36,028 nucleotides of DNA, from assembly GCA_903838025.1 (NCBI GenBank), contig CAILXB010000141.1, forward strand, positions 1-36,028, in the 5' to 3' direction. The position numbers and the translations under genes are program-made. Source of the DNA: an uncultured Chlorobiaceae bacterium (GTDB taxonomy: Bacteria > Bacteroidota > Chlorobiia > Chlorobiales > Chlorobiaceae). Below, piece by piece: positions 32,602 through 36,028 of this stretch (position 1 is the first letter of the stretch; every line of letters starts with the position of its first letter). The notes beneath the pieces were generated by a model. It was given only the letters and a program-made list of their open reading frames with translations, searched no databases and was not told the origin of the DNA.

Positions 32602-33936
32602 CTAAAACTCTCTGGAGATGCCCAGTTGAATACTTCTCGCAGAAAACGATGCAAGTGCAGTGTCGGCATGACCGCTCAAAGCCCAATCACTCCGCTGCTC
32701 ATACATCTCGACCTTTACATCAACCAGCCAGTCTGGATTCAACTGTTTGCTCACTTTCAACCCTACTGTCAGAGCCCCAAACGCTGAAAGTCGCTGATCC
32801 TCACTATAGTAGACTGCGCTGGCAGACGGAGTAGTCACAACCGACGGATTAGCTTTTTCAGCGGCACTGGTAGCAACGTAGAAATCGGCCTCCGTTTGAG
32901 TGTAGATGCGCAAAAGAGGCGCAACAGTCCAGCCATGCTTCAGCGGCTGCACGTACTCACCCTCAAGGGTGTGTGCACGTATACCGAAGGTGTCGGTATA
33001 GTAACGGTAGGAGGTGCGTGACGTCCCGTCAGAACCGTCGAAATGGTGATTCCACTTCCCCATGACCGTCGTATTATTACGCTTGCCTGGCCTGTTGTCA
33101 TAGTATTTGTAAGGATCCGAGTAGTAACCCTCTCCTTTACTGTACCCTATGTTAAGCTGAACGATGTCATTCTTCGACAGCACCCTTGTTACGCCGAACA
33201 ACGCTGCATTAATATCTTTTTTGGAGGTGACATTCGGCTGCGTCTTGGGTGTAATCGTATCATTGGTAATACTACCGCCAAGCGTAAAGGTGGTATTTTT
33301 ATCCTCGGTAGAGAGGCTGCCCTGCAAAGAGTAACTTTTTGAGAGATAGTCGGACTCCTTTGAGTAACTCGTTCCCACAGCAACATTACCACTTGAAAAA
33401 TAATGGGTAAGCTGTACGTCAGCAACGTCGCGGGTGTCTTTCATGTGGGTCAGGCCAGACGTGTGGTAGGTCGGAGATGCACCTGAAACCGAATCATGGA
33501 TATAGGTGGTTGCAATAGACCACTTTCCGGCAATCGGCGCCATCGCCATAATCGAATAGGCATTGACACTGATGCGATCCTGGGCAGATGACCCTGTAGT
33601 CGAAGAGACGGAAGAGGGCGTAACAACAGATGGCGTTGCTGTTGTCAAAGTGGAGGCTCCGGAAACAAGATCGACCCATACAGCGTTTTCTTTTTTACTA
33701 CCAGACTCCTTCTCAATTTTGTCCTCAACCTCTTTACTCTCACTTACAGAGCCTGAAGAGGAGGAGGAGCTGCCCAACGCGCCCTGACGCTCCGAATAAT
33801 TAAGATATTTAAAACTGATAATGCCTCGCTCCGGCGCCACATCTGCAGAAGCAAACTGCACAGAGGGCAGCATCATGGCCGCAGTGGCGAGAGCAGTCCC
33901 AAGAAGGGTTGACCTTTTTTTACTCTTTAATCTCAT
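32602..33936 (-). CDS. DUF3570-family outer-membrane beta-barrel with flavinylation-like motifs
   Basis: A 444-residue protein. A signal peptide (cleavage near residue 31, ASA-D) precedes GIISFKYLNYSERQ, a Ser/Glu/Lys-rich stretch, and then a roughly 16-strand-like barrel region of alternating strands ending in QLGISREF (C-terminal Phe). I recognise it as DUF3570 from the opening strand, the SGAS motif and its company (DUF4266, TlpA-like, ApbE). Two motifs stand out, DLVSGAST at residues 89-96 and DSVSGASP at 148-155. Both fit D-x-x-S-G-A-S, the pattern ApbE modifies with FMN. Whether they are modified is untested. It lies 24 bases downstream of the DUF4266 gene, so the two are surely co-transcribed. 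Confidence 0.85.
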   Translation of the reverse strand: MRLKSKKRSTLLGTALATAAMMLPSVQFASADVAPERGIISFKYLNYSERQGALGSSSSSSGSVSESKEVEDKIEKESGSKKENAVWVDLVSGASTLTTATPSVVTPSSVSSTTGSSAQDRISVNAYSIMAMAPIAGKWSIATTYIHDSVSGASPTYHTSGLTHMKDTRDVADVQLTHYFSSGNVAVGTSYSKESDYLSKSYSLQGSLSTEDKNTTFTLGGSITNDTITPKTQPNVTSKKDINAALFGVTRVLSKNDIVQLNIGYSKGEGYYSDPYKYYDNRPGKRNNTTVMGKWNHHFDGSDGTSRTSYRYYTDTFGIRAHTLEGEYVQPLKHGWTVAPLLRIYTQTEADFYVATSAAEKANPSVVTTPSASAVYYSEDQRLSAFGALTVGLKVSKQLNPDWLVDVKVEMYEQRSDWALSGHADTALASFSARSIQLGISREF

Positions 33937-33960
33937 AGTGGGGGTAAGTTAAAATTCAGG

Positions 33961-34203
33961 TTAATTGCATCCGCAGCCACCGCCGCCAACACCGGCACCG
34001 CCGGACGCGGCCTCTGTACTGCTGTAGATATGCTCGGTGTAACCAGTGTCGAGCTTATCGCCACCAAAGGTCATTTCAGGTCTTGCCAAAGTCCCTTTTT
34101 CCCATGGCTGGACTGCCGTACCCATCGAACAGGCCGACAAGCCAAGAGCAAGCAACAGCAAAAGAGCCTGAAGCGATTTTTGAAGCTGGTTTTTTTTCAT
34201 CAT
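33961..34203 (-). CDS. DUF4266-family small lipoprotein with Gly/Cys tail
   Basis: An 80-residue protein. The signal peptide ends in a lipobox, LGLSACSMG (Cys about residue 25), so it is lipid-anchored. The mature part is only about 55 residues: VQPWEKGTLARPEMTF is the recognisable DUF4266 core. The C-terminus is SGGAGVGGGGCGCN, a Gly-rich tail ending with two Cys. Such a C-x-C tail could bind metal, form a disulfide handled by the neighbouring thioredoxin, or be modified. The gene overlaps the TlpA-like gene by 4 bases (ATGA) and is followed by DUF3570 after 24 bases. The function is unknown; the conserved company suggests it is an accessory of the DUF3570 barrel. Confidence 0.85.
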   Translation of the reverse strand: MMKKNQLQKSLQALLLLLALGLSACSMGTAVQPWEKGTLARPEMTFGGDKLDTGYTEHIYSSTEAASGGAGVGGGGCGCN

Positions 34204-34715
34204 TTTTTTGCCTCCAATGCTGCGTTGATCTCTTGTTCAAGTTTTTCGCTATCAGCCTCTTTAAACCCCAGGTGCTGAAAAATAATTTTGCCATCCCTGC
34301 CCACAAGAAAACTGGTAGGCATACCCTTTACTCCGTAACTCTGGGGTGTCACACCTTTAGAGTCAAAAGCGACAGTAAAGTGGGCCGGAGTCTGCGCCAA
34401 AAACTTCCGGGCATCCTCGCTTTTACCATCAAGATTGATCCCGATAATCTTCAACCCCTTCTCTCTGTACTTCTCCTGCATGGTGTTCATCCATCCAAAC
34501 GACTGCTTGCAGGGGCCGCACCACGACGCCCAGAAATCGACATAAACAACCGAACCGGCAGCGCCCGAAAGCTCCACCGTACCCTGCGCTCCCGGCAGGC
34601 TGAAATCGGGCGCTTTGCTGCCGACCTCAAGCGCATAAGAGGTGCCATTGCAACTCAAATACAAAAGGGAGGCAAAAAGAAGCGTCCTGAACGTTTTCCT
34701 CTGAAAAGTCACCAT
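34200..34715 (-). CDS. TlpA-like periplasmic thioredoxin
   Basis: A 171-residue protein from the ATG at 34715 (MVTFQRKTFRTLLFASLLYLSC). It has an N-terminal signal or anchor, then a TlpA/ResA-type thioredoxin fold: VGSKAPDFSLPGAQG, VVYVDFWASWCGPCKQSF (active-site CxxC), GINLDGKSEDARKFL and a cis-Pro loop KGMPTSFLVGRDG. The longer track start at 34811 adds an unlikely basic leader. TlpA-like proteins reduce disulfides in the periplasm using electrons from DsbD, which is encoded at the end of the same block. It is the first gene of the block. Its likely client here is the Cys-tailed DUF4266 lipoprotein; this is inference from the 4-base overlap of the two genes. Confidence 0.9.
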   Translation of the reverse strand: MVTFQRKTFRTLLFASLLYLSCNGTSYALEVGSKAPDFSLPGAQGTVELSGAAGSVVYVDFWASWCGPCKQSFGWMNTMQEKYREKGLKIIGINLDGKSEDARKFLAQTPAHFTVAFDSKGVTPQSYGVKGMPTSFLVGRDGKIIFQHLGFKEADSEKLEQEINAALEAKK

Positions 34716-34912
34716 AGTTTGTAGGTTTTTGATTAGGAAAGGTAGCAGAGAAAACCCTTTTTCGCGATGTGCCCACAAGCGCAGCATCCACCAGCCGAAA
34801 GTTCTTTTCAACTCTCATTTTACAACATAAAACCTTAATAGACTATTAGCTGACGCTTAAAATTCACTTAAAAAGCAAGAGTTAAGCTGATAGAGAGGAT
34901 ATTGAGAGTAAA

Positions 34913-34953
34913 AAAAAGAGGCATGTCCATAAAAAATGAACATGCCTCTTTTT
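34913..34953 (-). terminator. Intrinsic terminator after the porin-like gene
   Basis: AAAGAGGCATGTCCAT pairs with ATGAACATGCCTCTTT with one mismatch and a five-base loop. On the minus strand it runs into a T tract. It lies about 50 bases after the stop of the porin-like gene and is symmetrical enough to work in both directions. It separates that gene from the tlpA block. Confidence 0.85.
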
Positions 34954-35002
34954 CAAAAACAGGCTATCCCAAGTACTTCAGGAGAGCCAAGTCAACAAGT
35001 GA

Positions 35003-36028
35003 TCAGAAACCAGCCCTGACAGCAACAACAACCTGATTCTGGTTGGTATTGCCGGTCGCAGTTACCTTCCTGTCCTTTGTGTAAATAGTGGCCGTCGTGG
35101 TAAGAGAGATGTTCGGAGCAATATACCAAGCCAGAGAAGGAGCAATCGTCGGCTGATGAATATCATAGGAGGACGCGGTATTCAAAAGAGCTGCATTCGA
35201 TACGTCAGCATAGGCAACCTTTGCAAAAAGCCATGGATAGATGAAGTACCCAGCCTCAACCTTGATGTTGTTCAGCTTCAGGTCCTTGTCATGACTGGCT
35301 GCTACGCCAACCAGGAAGTCATCATAGACACCCTGTACATCGCCGCCGTAGACCAGAGTCTCGCCAGTATAAGTCGTGGCAAAACCGATTGGAGCTGTAG
35401 CCACGTTGTAGTTTTTCCTGGCATAAGAGAGACCTGCACCAAGTGTAACCTGATTGTCAAGGCCATTGTACTGGTTGCCAAATTCTCCATTGGCACCGCT
35501 GAGAAGACCTGCACCGAAGAGCTTTACCTTGCCACGAAGGTAGAGGATATCATCAAGCCTGTTCTGGGTTGCAATGATAGCCGAAGCCTTTGCGCCCATG
35601 CTTCCACCCGCAACGATAGAATAACCACCGGTCTCACCTCTGGTGAAGTTCAACTCAGCATAGGTACTCGGAGCAGGAAGGACACCGGAGACGTTGACAA
35701 CACCGCCACCACTCACACCATTCCATGAAGCGTTGGTGAAGTTGTTACCCAGAGCAAGGTTAAAGCCAGGAGAGAACTGGTATACCGCTCTTACATTGCA
35801 ACTTTCTTCTGTAGCCGCAGATCCTGTCCCTGGCGCGGATCCGAAGGTACCAAGCTCACCAAAAATGGAGATATTGTCACCAATGGTTGCACCCCAAAAG
35901 AGGGCGACGGTAGCCGGCACGTCAAATGCGTACTGTGGATTTGCCACCTGCACTCCAGCCGCATCCTTTGAAATCGTCTTGTAGGTGAACATGTTACCAG
36001 TGAGGACAACGCTCAACGGATCAAACTG
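35003..36028 (-). CDS. Porin-like outer-membrane protein, 5' end outside the window
   Basis: The frame stays open to the right edge (FDPLSVVLTGNMFTYK...), so the true start is outside; the track start at 36016 is an internal TTG Leu codon. The visible 341 codons show repeated amphipathic strands with Gly/Asn turns (FGELGTFGSAPGTGSA, YAELNFTRGETGGYSIVAGG). They end in VVVAVRAGF, with the C-terminal Phe used for outer-membrane assembly. It resembles the abundant porin-like proteins of green sulfur bacteria in composition. A specific substrate cannot be given. One Cys (ESCNVRAV) is unusual for a barrel. A strong terminator follows the stop, consistent with a highly expressed single gene. Confidence 0.85.
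   Translation of the reverse strand, partial: QFDPLSVVLTGNMFTYKTISKDAAGVQVANPQYAFDVPATVALFWGATIGDNISIFGELGTFGSAPGTGSAATEESCNVRAVYQFSPGFNLALGNNFTNASWNGVSGGGVVNVSGVLPAPSTYAELNFTRGETGGYSIVAGGSMGAKASAIIATQNRLDDILYLRGKVKLFGAGLLSGANGEFGNQYNGLDNQVTLGAGLSYARKNYNVATAPIGFATTYTGETLVYGGDVQGVYDDFLVGVAASHDKDLKLNNIKVEAGYFIYPWLFAKVAYADVSNAALLNTASSYDIHQPTIAPSLAWYIAPNISLTTTATIYTKDRKVTATGNTNQNQVVVAVRAGF

Overview
This window looks like chromosome from a green sulfur bacterium (Chlorobiaceae, Chlorobium/Pelodictyon-like). The clearest evidence is a chlorosome envelope protein of the CsmB/CsmF family and a CruA/CruB-type lycopene cyclase. Also present are a flavodoxin fused to the C-terminal domain of protochlorophyllide reductase and the start of a fumarate reductase/succinate dehydrogenase flavoprotein (reverse TCA cycle). 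Base composition is moderate and even. I saw no insertion sequence, integrase, tRNA, rRNA or CRISPR array. The species assignment is inference; the family-level calls come from motifs read in the translations.

Layout, left to right. (1) 1-760: the 5' end of sdhA/frdA and a CBS-domain protein. (2) 955-6896: a leftward operon of a CsoR-family repressor with its operator, a TolC-like protein, a severely shortened periplasmic adaptor, an RND pump and a metallo-beta-lactamase-fold hydrolase. The repressor has the Cys/Asn/Cys pattern of the persulfide sensor CstR rather than the copper-sensing Cys/His/Cys pattern. (3) 6959-11147: pigment region. A CruA-type cyclase is followed by three small genes of unknown function (one SRPBCC-like). 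Two tiny divergent ORFs and the flavodoxin-PCP_red fusion lie on the other side. (4) 11148-11896: a regulatory stretch with two perfect inverted repeats and a 118-nt foldable element, then csmB and a very strong terminator.

(5) 11930-20811: a rightward, tightly packed run of an AmgK-like sugar kinase, a MurU-like nucleotidyltransferase, a DUF1343/NamZ exo-N-acetylmuramidase and an SSS-family symporter, followed by a nine-domain hybrid histidine kinase and a single-domain response regulator. The first four genes read as a complete N-acetylmuramate salvage route to UDP-MurNAc. (6) 20844-28570: an atypical SDR, a duplicated pentapeptide-repeat exported protein, a small hypothetical, an HTH-PAS regulator, a TerC protein, a Kup potassium transporter and two consecutive RlpA-like proteins.

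(7) 28632-34715: the most interesting block, six leftward genes: TlpA-like thioredoxin, DUF4266 lipoprotein, DUF3570 beta-barrel, a second beta-barrel, ApbE flavin transferase and DsbD. The DUF3570 protein carries two D-x-x-S-G-A-S motifs resembling ApbE flavinylation sites. The ApbE lacks a signal peptide and has Gly where the family normally has a metal-binding Asp. I infer a possible envelope redox system with a covalently flavinylated outer-membrane protein. (8) 34913-36028: a terminator and the 3' part of a porin-like outer-membrane protein that runs off the right edge.
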